NCBI GenBank assembly: GCA_040222235.1
Contig: JAVKDO010000110.1
Coordinates: 1 to 64,000, forward strand
DNA: 64,000 bases
Origin: UBA6059 sp040222235
GTDB lineage: Bacteria; Bacteroidota; Bacteroidia; Cytophagales; Cyclobacteriaceae
Reading direction: 5' to 3'
How positions within the stretch are numbered: the first letter of the stretch is position 1; every line of letters starts with the position of its first letter. Below the pieces are notes generated by a model, which saw only the letters and a program-made list of their open reading frames with translations, did no database searches and was not told the DNA's origin. This document shows, in pieces, positions 27,339-35,423 of this stretch. Position numbers and translations under genes: made by a program.

Positions 27339-28457
27339 TCAGTTGATATGAACTCGCTTGTATTCACCAGGTGTCATGCCAGTATTCTTTTTGAATATGT
27401 GGTTGAAACTAGACTTGGAGTTGAAGCCGCAATCCAGTGCAATTCCTAGCAATGTCAGGTGCCCATAGGTCGGGTCAAGGGCTCGTTTTTTAAATTCGTC
27501 CACTCGTTTGTCATTGATATACTCGAAAAAGTTTTGCTGGAAATACTGATTGAGCACCGCAGACAATTGGTTTCTCGGAATATCCGTGCCCGCTGAAAGC
27601 TCCAGAAGCGTTAGCCTTGGATTGAGATAAGCTTGGCTTTGCTCAAGGTATGCGGCTATCCTATGTGCCTGCCCTTGCAAAGTTTCCTTCGCCATCAGGT
27701 TTGGTGGCTCTGCCTTCAAAGACTGCTGGTCATCGACTTTTACATTAGTAAATATGGTCGTCTGCTTCAGGCCGAAGTAGCCGATCACGAAGATATTGAG
27801 CGTGATAAATCCTGATATGCCATAGAAAACCTCGATCATCTCTATGAATCCAAACACCCCCACCCAAACAAAACAAAAGGAAAGCACAAAGGCCGGAACA
27901 GCGTACATCAGCCAATTTCTCAACCAGCTTAGATTGATCTGCTCAGCATAACTGAACTCCTCCTTAATCCTGCTTTTATGTTTAAAAAGGAGGATGAGAC
28001 TGGCAAGAATAAAAAGTATGTGGACGGCTGCCATGATCAGGGCCCAATACCTACTGACAAAGCCGGAAGGTCCTCTGAAGTCGAAATATCCCTGACTTAG
28101 GGACAAGGTAATCTCGTCATTGATAAAGTCGGCATAAAGCAAAGCATTGACTACCAGATAAGGTGAAAAAGAAATGAGTGAATCTGACCATCGTAAGCTA
28201 CGCTTTGAAACGAGTGACTTAGTATACAGATAAAGTACAGCAGCCGCAGCATAGGGCATCAACCCTAGCGGAATAAGCCACTCCAAAAGGTCAGCCGTCC
28301 TTTCAGAAAAAACGAAATAATAGAAAAGTAGATTGCAAGCATTACATAGCAGCCAGACGATCAACAAATAATCGAAACTGCGCTTCACAGACTTGTTGCC
28401 AATCAGCAGGGAAAGAAACAAGGCTTGTGCAATACCCACAAACATCAAAGCAGTCAT
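27339..28457 (-). CDS. AraC-family regulator with N-terminal membrane domain
   Basis: A 372-residue protein. The first ~240 residues hold about seven hydrophobic helices; the C-terminal ~100 residues form an AraC DNA-binding domain (LLELSAGTDIPRNQLSAVLNQYFQQNFFEYINDKRV ... ALDCGFNSKSSFNHIFKKNTGMTPGEYKR). This 7TM-HTH layout is common in Bacteroidota and suggests membrane-tethered sensing. It is divergent from the gluQ-like gene with only 39 bp between starts, and upstream of the permease gene on the same strand (135 bp), so it might control either. Confidence 0.88.
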   Translation of the reverse strand: MTALMFVGIAQALFLSLLIGNKSVKRSFDYLLIVWLLCNACNLLFYYFVFSERTADLLEWLIPLGLMPYAAAAVLYLYTKSLVSKRSLRWSDSLISFSPYLVVNALLYADFINDEITLSLSQGYFDFRGPSGFVSRYWALIMAAVHILFILASLILLFKHKSRIKEEFSYAEQINLSWLRNWLMYAVPAFVLSFCFVWVGVFGFIEMIEVFYGISGFITLNIFVIGYFGLKQTTIFTNVKVDDQQSLKAEPPNLMAKETLQGQAHRIAAYLEQSQAYLNPRLTLLELSAGTDIPRNQLSAVLNQYFQQNFFEYINDKRVDEFKKRALDPTYGHLTLLGIALDCGFNSKSSFNHIFKKNTGMTPGEYKRVHIN

Positions 28458-28496
28458 ACGCTCACAATATTACGCTATTGATGCTATTTTTAAGAA

Positions 28497-29387
28497 ATGG
28501 TCAGCCCGTACTCTCAAGTTATCTCACGTCTTGCGCCTACACCGAGCGGTTACCTTCACATGGGCAACTTGTACAACTTTGTGCTCACATGGCTGCATGT
28601 GCGGCTGAGGGGAGGTCGGTTGATCCTACGGATAGATGACCTGGATCAAGCTAGGATACGGGATCAATACCTAGACGACATCTTCTATGCACTAGACTGG
28701 CTAGGACTTGAGTATGATGACGGCCCGGCTGACGTTAGTGAGTTCAAAGCTAGGTATTCCCAAACTATAAGGGTCGCTGACTATCAGATGACGGTGGAAC
28801 AGATTCGCACCAAGGCACAAACTTTCTACTGTCAATGTTCTCGTAAGGATATAGAGAGGCTGTCTCCAGAGAGGCACTATCAGGGTACTTGTCAGCAGCT
28901 ACAGCTACCGCAAATCAAAGGGTCAACGGTACTGCGCCTTGCCACTAATAAGATGTCTAAAATCACTCTACTAGAGCAGGGTGAATTGAGCGCAGAGCAT
29001 TCTATTCATGAACTAATGCCTTTCCCGGTATTGATCAAAAAAGATGGAGTATCTACCTATCAGGTGGCATCATTGACGGATGATGTCAACATGGGAGTCA
29101 ATTTTCTGGTAAGGGGAAAAGACCTGTGGACGTCAAGCCTGACTCAAGCCTATCTGGCTAAGCTCTGTGGTTATGCACGCTTTGAAGAAGCCTCTTTCAT
29201 CCATCATGAGCTGATAGAGGGTAATAACAAACTCAAGTTGAGTAAATCACAGAATGCCCCACTCTACGAGAAAACGCCTAAAAATAAATCAGTGCTGATC
29301 TCGATGGTCGGGAAGTCGATGGGTGCCAATGGGCGAATTGAATCACTCCCAGCACTTCTTGAGGCCGTTGGTGTCCCGCCTTTATAA
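28497..29387 (+). CDS. gluQ: Glutamyl-Q tRNA(Asp) synthetase-like enzyme
   Basis: A 296-residue class I Glu-tRNA-synthetase catalytic core with no anticodon-binding domain. It has a HIGH-like PTPSGYLHMGN (residues 12-22), a zinc site (CQCSRKD ... YQGTC, about residues 116-138) like that of Glu-Q-RS, and a KMSKS-like KLKLSKSQN (residues 244-252). Glu-Q-RS attaches glutamate to queuosine in tRNA-Asp. The 3' end overlaps the convergent barrel gene by 6 bp. A truncated GltX function cannot be excluded, but the length and Cys pattern favour GluQ. Confidence 0.75.
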   Translation: MVSPYSQVISRLAPTPSGYLHMGNLYNFVLTWLHVRLRGGRLILRIDDLDQARIRDQYLDDIFYALDWLGLEYDDGPADVSEFKARYSQTIRVADYQMTVEQIRTKAQTFYCQCSRKDIERLSPERHYQGTCQQLQLPQIKGSTVLRLATNKMSKITLLEQGELSAEHSIHELMPFPVLIKKDGVSTYQVASLTDDVNMGVNFLVRGKDLWTSSLTQAYLAKLCGYARFEEASFIHHELIEGNNKLKLSKSQNAPLYEKTPKNKSVLISMVGKSMGANGRIESLPALLEAVGVPPL

Positions 29388-30218
29388 ATTCCAGTAAACG
29401 CCAGCCATAAAGTTAGGCGCGGCGAGTAAGCGCTTGGCAAATGCCGCTAAGCCGATAGCAGCAGTCACACCAAAATTGCCATTTACATCATAAAGCACTT
29501 CTGGGGTGATAGATAAGTACTCGATATTGTTGCTAAAGACGCCATTATTAGGCACCCCCAGGTCATCTCCGTTCATTAGCGACGCTACTCCATAAACCTT
29601 GAGTATTGGGATCACTTTGCCTTTGGAATAGCCAACCTCACCACCGTATCTTATTTCATCAGAGAAGTTGTTGGTGCGGTTGTTGAAGCCTGCGAGCACG
29701 GTGGCGTACCATCCTGAACTGAAGCCTCGGCTCAGCTCAAGGGTCAACATCTGGTTGAACTCACCATCACCAGACTGCAAGAGTTGTGTTTCTCCACCAC
29801 TTGCTTCTCCCAAGGGAAGGCCAAGGGTAAGACTAGCACTCAATACGTAAGTGCTGTTCTGTATAAGCCCATACTTGATAGTGACATCAGCATCTCCTAT
29901 AGAGTTGAGTTCATCTCCATCCTGCACCAGATTCCCATCTGGTGTTTCAAGCTTATTGAGGGTTGAACGTACGAAAAAGGGCATATAGACGATTCCCGTT
30001 AGGCGATCTGTCAAGCCATACTCGAGGAAGACACTTGAAGAATAAAGTGAAGTAGTGGTTATATCTAAGATATCTCCAGAAGGGGAAAAGTAGCTGCCCG
30101 CTATGATGGCCGACTGACTAAGTTTCAAGAACCCCTTGCCCTTAGGCTGTGACCATCCACCTCCCGCATAGGCGTCTATGGAGAAAAATAGGATGAGAAT
30201 TAATGCTAGTTTCTTCAT
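29382..30218 (-). CDS. Putative outer-membrane beta-barrel (transporter-like)
   Basis: A 278-residue protein with signal peptide MKKLALILILFFSIDAYAGG, followed by amphipathic strands (VFLEYGLTDRLTGIVYMPFF, DADVTIKYGLIQ, VLSASLTLGLPLGE) and ending with an aromatic residue near the C-terminus (MAGVYWNL). It resembles the 'transporter' or MetA-pathway-like barrels of environmental bacteria. The start is 1 bp past the stop of the DM13 lipoprotein gene, so they form an operon; an ATG 57 bp upstream would lie inside that gene. Cargo unknown. Confidence 0.65.
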   Translation of the reverse strand: MKKLALILILFFSIDAYAGGGWSQPKGKGFLKLSQSAIIAGSYFSPSGDILDITTTSLYSSSVFLEYGLTDRLTGIVYMPFFVRSTLNKLETPDGNLVQDGDELNSIGDADVTIKYGLIQNSTYVLSASLTLGLPLGEASGGETQLLQSGDGEFNQMLTLELSRGFSSGWYATVLAGFNNRTNNFSDEIRYGGEVGYSKGKVIPILKVYGVASLMNGDDLGVPNNGVFSNNIEYLSITPEVLYDVNGNFGVTAAIGLAAFAKRLLAAPNFMAGVYWNL

Positions 30219-30219
30219 A

Positions 30220-30885
30220 TCAATTGTCAAATTCTCCAAATCCAAAGGGTACGCCGAAAGGCTGGCAATACACAATCACAAAATCATAAGTCTCTAAGGT
30301 GACTCCTGCGGGTATCGCATAAAGTTGACTACCGGAGTTCGCATCAAGGGGTCCAATCTGGACACCACCTGTGACACTCCCGCCACTTGTCGCCAGGTAC
30401 AGATATAGACCCGGACCGTTATCGGCCTGAAAATCATCCTCCAGGCGAAGGCTCAACTGGTCTCCCTCGAGAAAGAGCGTGAACTTGCCTTGCACGGTAT
30501 ATCTGTTCAATCCCTCGAAAGTGCCCGTGCGTTGGGTTCCCGCCAGAATCGTTTCATCACCCACCTCGAAAGCCATTGTGTTAACTGCCTCACCAGATAC
30601 GGCTGTAACGGTGACATTGCCACGGCTTAGCGCTGTTGCCAAGCCCTGGCTGTCTATACTAAGCAACTCGGGGTTACTTGAAGACCACTGAACCACGTCA
30701 TTTGTCGGATCACCTAATGCATCAAAGTGTGTAGCAGAAAAACTGAATGTACTCCCTAGCTCGATAGATATAAGGCGCTCAGTGAATACAATACGTTCAG
30801 GAATTGGCTCTACTTCGAGGATATCCGTGCCAACGCACGATTGCAGCAACAATAGGACAATGCCCAGATATAAATAGCGTTTCAT
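30220..30885 (-). CDS. DM13-domain lipoprotein with Ig-like (Big2) domain
   Basis: A 221-residue protein starting MKRYLYLGIVLLLLQSC, a lipobox ending in C17. An Ig-like domain of the bacterial Big2 type follows (LSIELGSTFSFSATHFD ... VVQWSSSNPELLSIDSQGLATALSRGNVTVTAVSG, about residues 45-105). The C-terminal ~100 residues match DM13 (GTFEGLNRYTVQGKFTL ... DNGPGLYLYLA ... YDFVIVYCQPFGVPFGFGEF) with its conserved Cys. DM13 domains are proposed to carry an electron-transfer centre. It forms an operon with the downstream barrel gene, so both may act together at the cell envelope. Confidence 0.8.
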   Translation of the reverse strand: MKRYLYLGIVLLLLQSCVGTDILEVEPIPERIVFTERLISIELGSTFSFSATHFDALGDPTNDVVQWSSSNPELLSIDSQGLATALSRGNVTVTAVSGEAVNTMAFEVGDETILAGTQRTGTFEGLNRYTVQGKFTLFLEGDQLSLRLEDDFQADNGPGLYLYLATSGGSVTGGVQIGPLDANSGSQLYAIPAGVTLETYDFVIVYCQPFGVPFGFGEFDN

Positions 30886-31020
30886 AGGTTGCAATTTAAG
30901 ACTATACAACGTGCATCACCCAAATTGGGTATGTCAAGGTATTGACATTAGCTTAGGGAAAGACACTGCTGAGACTCGACACACTCAATCTACACTAAAT
31001 ATGACCGGGTTAATCTTCTC

Positions 31021-33195
31021 TTAAAGTTTCTCCTTAATGAAGTTAGTCATCATCATATAAACATGGTCTCTAGTCTTGCCACCTCGGATACCGTGCGCCT
31101 TATCAGGATAGTAAAACGATCTAAAGTCTTTACCTGCATTAATCAGCGCCTCTTGCATCGCCACACTGTTTTGAAAGTGTACATTGTCATCTCCGGTACC
31201 ATGAATCAATAGGAAATTACCCTTGAGCTTCTCGACATGAGAGAGAGGTGAGTTGTTATCATAGCCACTTGGGTTGTCTTGTGGACGCTGAAGATAGCGT
31301 TCAGTGTAGACTGTGTCATAAAATCTCCATGTGGTCACTGGCGCTACCGCAATGCCTGTCTTAAACACATCAGCGCCTTTGAACATGGCAAGAGAGGACA
31401 TGTAGCCACCATAGCTCCAGCCCCAAATACCGATCCGATCTTTGTCTACAAAAGGAAGTGATCCCAAGAATTTCCCTCCAGCAATATGATCCTCCACTTC
31501 CAACTTGCCCAGCTCTTTGTAGGTTAGCTTCTTGAACTCCTCACCTCTACCACCCGTCCCTCGGGTATCGATCACCGCTACGATATAGCCTTCCTGCACA
31601 AGCAATTGATGCCAGATGTAGTGGCCACCGGCGTAGTTGTTCGTGACGTTCTGCGATCCTGGACCACTGTACTGGTAGATCAAGACAGGATATTGACGCG
31701 TACTATCAAAATCGGCAGGCTGGAGCAAGTAGGCATCAAGTTTTGTCTTATTGACGGTTTCGAAAGTGAAGTACTGCTTTTGAACCAATCCATATTCTTC
31801 GTGCTTTTTTACTAGCTCATCATTGTCTTCGAGTACTTTGACGGGCTCATTGCTCTTAGCCTCTATCAATGAAATTTGAACTGGCGTTTCCGGTAGGGTG
31901 AGGTACTGTAAATAATACTTGAAATCCTTACTCATGTCTGCGCGTACCCATCCACCAGTCTCTGGAGACAGCAGTTCTTTGCCCGAGCCCTTGACATTCA
32001 CCTTGTAGAGTGCACGATCTTTTGGCGATAGCTCAGTGGAGGTATAGTAGAGCACTGCGGTCTTGGATGATTGATCCAGCCCTACTAGTTCGGTGGCCTC
32101 CCAAAGGCCAGAAGTGATCTGGTTGGCCGTCTGGCCGTCCATCGTATGAAGGAAAAAATGCTTGTAGCCCTTTCGCTCACTAGAGATAAGAAAATATCTG
32201 CCGTCATTGAGATAGATCAAATCATCGACATAATTCATATCGATGAAGGTGCGCGACCTATCCGTGAATACTACCTCAGCACTACCCGTACGAGCATCCG
32301 CATGCATCACATCTAGCTTATTTTGCAACCTGTTCAATCTGAGTATTGAGAGCAGCGTATTGTTCTTAGTCCACTGCACTCGTGGTATGTAGATGTCTGT
32401 CTCCTTCCCAAGGTTCACATCGATAAACTCGCTCTCCTCAGTATCAAATATCTTGACAGCCATTACAGAATTGGCTTCTCCAGCCTTCGGATACTTGAAT
32501 TTATAGTCCTCAGGGTAGAGGCTTACATTGTTCCACTTCTGCATGTTGTACTCTTTGACCTCACGCTCATCAAATCTCATAAAGGCAATGCGACGGCTAT
32601 CAGGTGACCAGAAGAAGGCCTGAGTTAGACTGAATTCTTCTTCATAGACCCAGTCTGTACTTCCATTGATGATTTCATTCTTCTTACCATCGTCTGTGAT
32701 TTGTATCTCGGCCATGTTGACCAGGCGTACCATGAAGAGATTATTATCTCGAGTGAAGGCCACCATTTTACCATCCGGCGAGAATGTAGCGTAGCTCTGT
32801 CGCCCATTTTTCGATAGGGGATCAAACGACTTATCCTTAAAATTCACTGTATAAAAAAGCGCAGTGTACGACCGTCTGTAGATGCTCTTGCGGTCGGTCA
32901 GCAGCAGCATCTGCTTCTCATCCGCACTGAACTCATAATCGTCGATGATCACCGATTTATCCGACCCATCAAAGATGATGCTATCTGGTTCTTCACCAGT
33001 GATGTCATAACGCACGATCTTGTTATCTGCTAGGGCGGTATAAAATTGACCATCGTTCATCCAGTTGACATTTCTTATGGTCTTTTGACTAAAAGTGCCG
33101 TCGGAAATATTCGCTATTTCAATCTTTTTTTGAGCGAGTACCACCTGAGTCATCAGGAGCAAAAGGAGGATCAATCGAGTCATCATAGTCGTCAT
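31021..33195 (-). CDS. Dipeptidyl peptidase IV (S9B), secreted
   Basis: A 724-residue S9B peptidase. The N-terminal beta-propeller has DWVYEEEF (the Glu-Glu motif that binds the substrate N-terminus). The C-terminal alpha/beta hydrolase domain carries GWSYGGYMS with Ser ~594, DDNVHFQNS with Asp ~670, and KAHGIRGG with His ~700, so the triad is complete. It removes Xaa-Pro dipeptides from peptide N-termini. I chose the start that gives MTTMMTRLILLLLLM as the signal peptide; a longer ORF starts at 33285 but would cover the promoter box at 33209-33216. Confidence 0.92.
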   Translation of the reverse strand: MTTMMTRLILLLLLMTQVVLAQKKIEIANISDGTFSQKTIRNVNWMNDGQFYTALADNKIVRYDITGEEPDSIIFDGSDKSVIIDDYEFSADEKQMLLLTDRKSIYRRSYTALFYTVNFKDKSFDPLSKNGRQSYATFSPDGKMVAFTRDNNLFMVRLVNMAEIQITDDGKKNEIINGSTDWVYEEEFSLTQAFFWSPDSRRIAFMRFDEREVKEYNMQKWNNVSLYPEDYKFKYPKAGEANSVMAVKIFDTEESEFIDVNLGKETDIYIPRVQWTKNNTLLSILRLNRLQNKLDVMHADARTGSAEVVFTDRSRTFIDMNYVDDLIYLNDGRYFLISSERKGYKHFFLHTMDGQTANQITSGLWEATELVGLDQSSKTAVLYYTSTELSPKDRALYKVNVKGSGKELLSPETGGWVRADMSKDFKYYLQYLTLPETPVQISLIEAKSNEPVKVLEDNDELVKKHEEYGLVQKQYFTFETVNKTKLDAYLLQPADFDSTRQYPVLIYQYSGPGSQNVTNNYAGGHYIWHQLLVQEGYIVAVIDTRGTGGRGEEFKKLTYKELGKLEVEDHIAGGKFLGSLPFVDKDRIGIWGWSYGGYMSSLAMFKGADVFKTGIAVAPVTTWRFYDTVYTERYLQRPQDNPSGYDNNSPLSHVEKLKGNFLLIHGTGDDNVHFQNSVAMQEALINAGKDFRSFYYPDKAHGIRGGKTRDHVYMMMTNFIKEKL

Positions 33196-33208
33196 TTTTG
33201 TGAGGTGA

Positions 33209-33216
33209 CAAATATA
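33209..33216 (-). promoter_or_regulatory. -7 element for the DPP IV gene
   Basis: On the minus strand TATATTTG, a perfect TAnnTTTG box, 13 bp from the chosen ATG. No TTG at the expected distance, so it is tentative; it does argue against the longer upstream start. Confidence 0.4.
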
Positions 33217-33358
33217 TGAAAATAGACCTATTACGGTAGGTAGACCTTGCCTCCGCGGAAAGATCTGGATTTCCATTGCTTTCACTTCTCCCTACCGGGA
33301 ATCATTACGAGACGTTTGATTGTTTATCTTCCATTGATAAAGAAACCGTACTATTTCT

Positions 33359-34732
33359 ATGCTCACACTTAATGATATTAAACTCTTCGAAAATGTCACA
33401 GAAGAAGGAAAGGCTTGGTTTTTAGATAAGGCAGAAAGAAAGCATACCAAAAAAGATGAAGCTGTTTTCAAGGTCGGTGACCCAGCAGATGAAATGCATG
33501 TCTTGCTTGAAGGCAAACTACAATTTCTGCTTAAGCAAGGCGAGAATTTTGTACCCGTTGCAGTAGCTCAGGCTGGAGATATCTCTGGATTGTTGCCTTT
33601 TTCAAGGATGAAAGAGGCTACCGGCAATGGGATTGTGTTAGAGGATTGCACCTATCTGTCTTTACATCGCAAGTACTTTCATGAGCTTGGGGAAGTAAGC
33701 CCGGAGCTTATGCAGGCACTCGTTGGTCATCTTTCTGATAGGGTAAGGAGCACTGCACGCTCACAGCAGCAACAGGAAAAGATGGCGTCCTTGGGCAAGC
33801 TTTCGGCAGGACTGGCTCATGAGATCAATAATCCAGCCGCTGCGATCAGCCGAACATCAGGTGCACTGAGGGAGCGACTGCAACAGATTCCTGAATTTAC
33901 GGCGCGCCTGCTTGACCATCAGCTCACCCGAGATCAGCTACAAGCAGTGACCTATCTGGTCACTGCTAAATGTGATCTCACTAAGAAGTCGCCTATGACG
34001 ATGATCGAGCGAGGCGAGCGAGAGGATGCGTTAGTCGACTGGATGGACGAGCGGGATATCGAGGATAGCTTTGAGTTTGCCGAGGCATTGCTCAATGCTG
34101 GAGTGCAAGTAGAAGACCTTGACGAGATGGCTCAGTCCCTACCGGAAGAATTTCTATCAGATGCTCTCGCATGGATCAATAGCACCATAGAGTCGGAGCG
34201 ATTATCTGTCGAAATTCATGAGGCCTCTGAACGCATATCACACCTGGTCGGCTCCATTAAGACTTACAGTCACATGGACAAGTCGCCTGACCGAGAGCCA
34301 ACCCAACTTCATGATGGACTAGACAGTACCCTAGCCATATTAGGTCACAAACTGAAAGGCACAAAAATTATTGTAGTAAGGGATTATGCTGATGACCTTA
34401 AAACGGTCAATGCCTACCCGGGGGAGCTCAACCAGGTGTGGACAAACATCCTGGATAATGCTATTGACGCCCTTAATGGTGAAGGCAATATTACCATAAG
34501 GACTTTCAATCAGACTGATTTTGCAAGAGTGGATATCATCGATGACGGGCCGGGCATACCACAGGATATTCAAAATAAAATCTTTGATCCGTTCTTTACC
34601 ACCAAAGGTGTGGGAAAAGGCTCTGGGCTAGGTCTAGATATCGTACAGCGCATTATCAGTAATCACAATGGTAGTATCAAGCTCTTTAGCGAACCGGGGA
34701 ATACACGGTTTGAGATATGCCTTCCAGTTTAG
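33359..34732 (+). CDS. Histidine kinase with N-terminal cyclic-nucleotide-binding-like domain
   Basis: A 457-residue cytoplasmic kinase. Residues ~1-125 have the CNB fold (FKVGDPADEMHVLLEGKLQFLL). The phosphate-binding cassette reads AGDISGLLPFSRMKEATGNG, which departs from the canonical GE...RxA, so cAMP binding is doubtful. H154 in LAHEINNPAAA is the phospho-acceptor, followed by the ATPase domain (NILDNAIDAL, DDGPGIPQDI, GSGLGLDIV). No transmembrane helix. The natural partner is probably the receiver-thioredoxin-reductase fusion that follows the inserted four-helix-bundle cassette. The stop codon lies inside the left arm of the cassette's inverted repeat. Confidence 0.85.
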   Translation: MLTLNDIKLFENVTEEGKAWFLDKAERKHTKKDEAVFKVGDPADEMHVLLEGKLQFLLKQGENFVPVAVAQAGDISGLLPFSRMKEATGNGIVLEDCTYLSLHRKYFHELGEVSPELMQALVGHLSDRVRSTARSQQQQEKMASLGKLSAGLAHEINNPAAAISRTSGALRERLQQIPEFTARLLDHQLTRDQLQAVTYLVTAKCDLTKKSPMTMIERGEREDALVDWMDERDIEDSFEFAEALLNAGVQVEDLDEMAQSLPEEFLSDALAWINSTIESERLSVEIHEASERISHLVGSIKTYSHMDKSPDREPTQLHDGLDSTLAILGHKLKGTKIIVVRDYADDLKTVNAYPGELNQVWTNILDNAIDALNGEGNITIRTFNQTDFARVDIIDDGPGIPQDIQNKIFDPFFTTKGVGKGSGLGLDIVQRIISNHNGSIKLFSEPGNTRFEICLPV

Positions 34733-34758
34733 TTATTGGTTTTTAGTCCCTAGTTATT
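34729..34758 (+). repeat. Left arm of a 30-bp perfect inverted repeat
   Basis: It is the exact reverse complement of 35389-35418. It covers the stop codon of the kinase gene (34730-34732). A degenerate copy of the same motif lies just before the four-helix-bundle gene (around 34988-35020). Confidence 0.9.
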
Positions 34759-35026
34759 AGTACTTGGTCGTTGGTATTTAGTTATTAGGATATAAGTATT
34801 ATTGATGACATCAGGTAATGATCAGGTTAGGTTCAAGTAATCGCGAAAGTCTTACCAAGCCAGTAGCAATCCTACTAAGTTCTCAATCAAGGTCTGGATT
34901 GCTGGTATTAAGGAATATTTAAGAGAACAAGCGGAATAATCTACACTAAGTCTATTAAAATGACACGGATAAACGGTATTAAGGCAAGGCTAAGGACTAA
35001 TAACTATGAACTAACTACCAAATGAT

Positions 35027-35386
35027 ATGGATTATAAAGAATTAGAAGTTTGGCAAAGAGCTAGAGCAATGGTGAAAGAAATTCATACCATTAGCTCTCA
35101 ATTTCCGGACAGTGAGAGGTTTTCTTTGACCCAACAAATCAACAGGGCTGCAATATCCATTCCCTCGAATATTGCAGAGGGTAGTGGCAGGTTTCACCAA
35201 AATGACAAAATAAGATTTATGTATATCGCTCGTGGTTCTCTATTCGAAATGGAAACGCAACTGTATCTCGCCTTGGATTTAGGCTATTTATCACAAAACA
35301 CTTTGACTAATTTAGAAGAGGAAATCACCAGTGTCAAAAAACTCCTCAACGGCTTCATCAATTACCTCAAAAAAGACCCGCAATGA
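35027..35386 (+). CDS. Four-helix-bundle protein (23S rRNA intervening-sequence protein family)
   Basis: A 119-residue protein with the family hallmarks ELEVWQRARAMVKEIH, QINRAAISIPSNIAEGSGR and FMYIARGSLFEMETQLYLA, ending in basic helices. Members were first seen in intervening sequences of 23S rRNA genes; stand-alone copies are frequent in Bacteroidota and have no proven function. Here the gene is bordered by a perfect 30-bp inverted repeat (34729-34758 and 35389-35418) and separates a histidine kinase from its likely response regulator. It therefore looks like a mobile cassette. The right arm starts 2 bp after its stop. Confidence 0.9.
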   Translation: MDYKELEVWQRARAMVKEIHTISSQFPDSERFSLTQQINRAAISIPSNIAEGSGRFHQNDKIRFMYIARGSLFEMETQLYLALDLGYLSQNTLTNLEEEITSVKKLLNGFINYLKKDPQ

Positions 35387-35388
35387 CC

Positions 35389-35418
35389 AATAACTAGGGA
35401 CTAAAAACCAATAACTAA
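35389..35418 (-). repeat. Right arm of the 30-bp perfect inverted repeat
   Basis: Reverse complement of 34729-34758. It ends 5 bp before the ATG of the next gene. Confidence 0.9.
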
Positions 35419-35423
35419 TAACC

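Noticed and set aside
33196..33285. Longer N-terminus of the DPP IV protein
   Set aside because: It would put the signal peptide 30 residues inside and place the -7 box within the gene.
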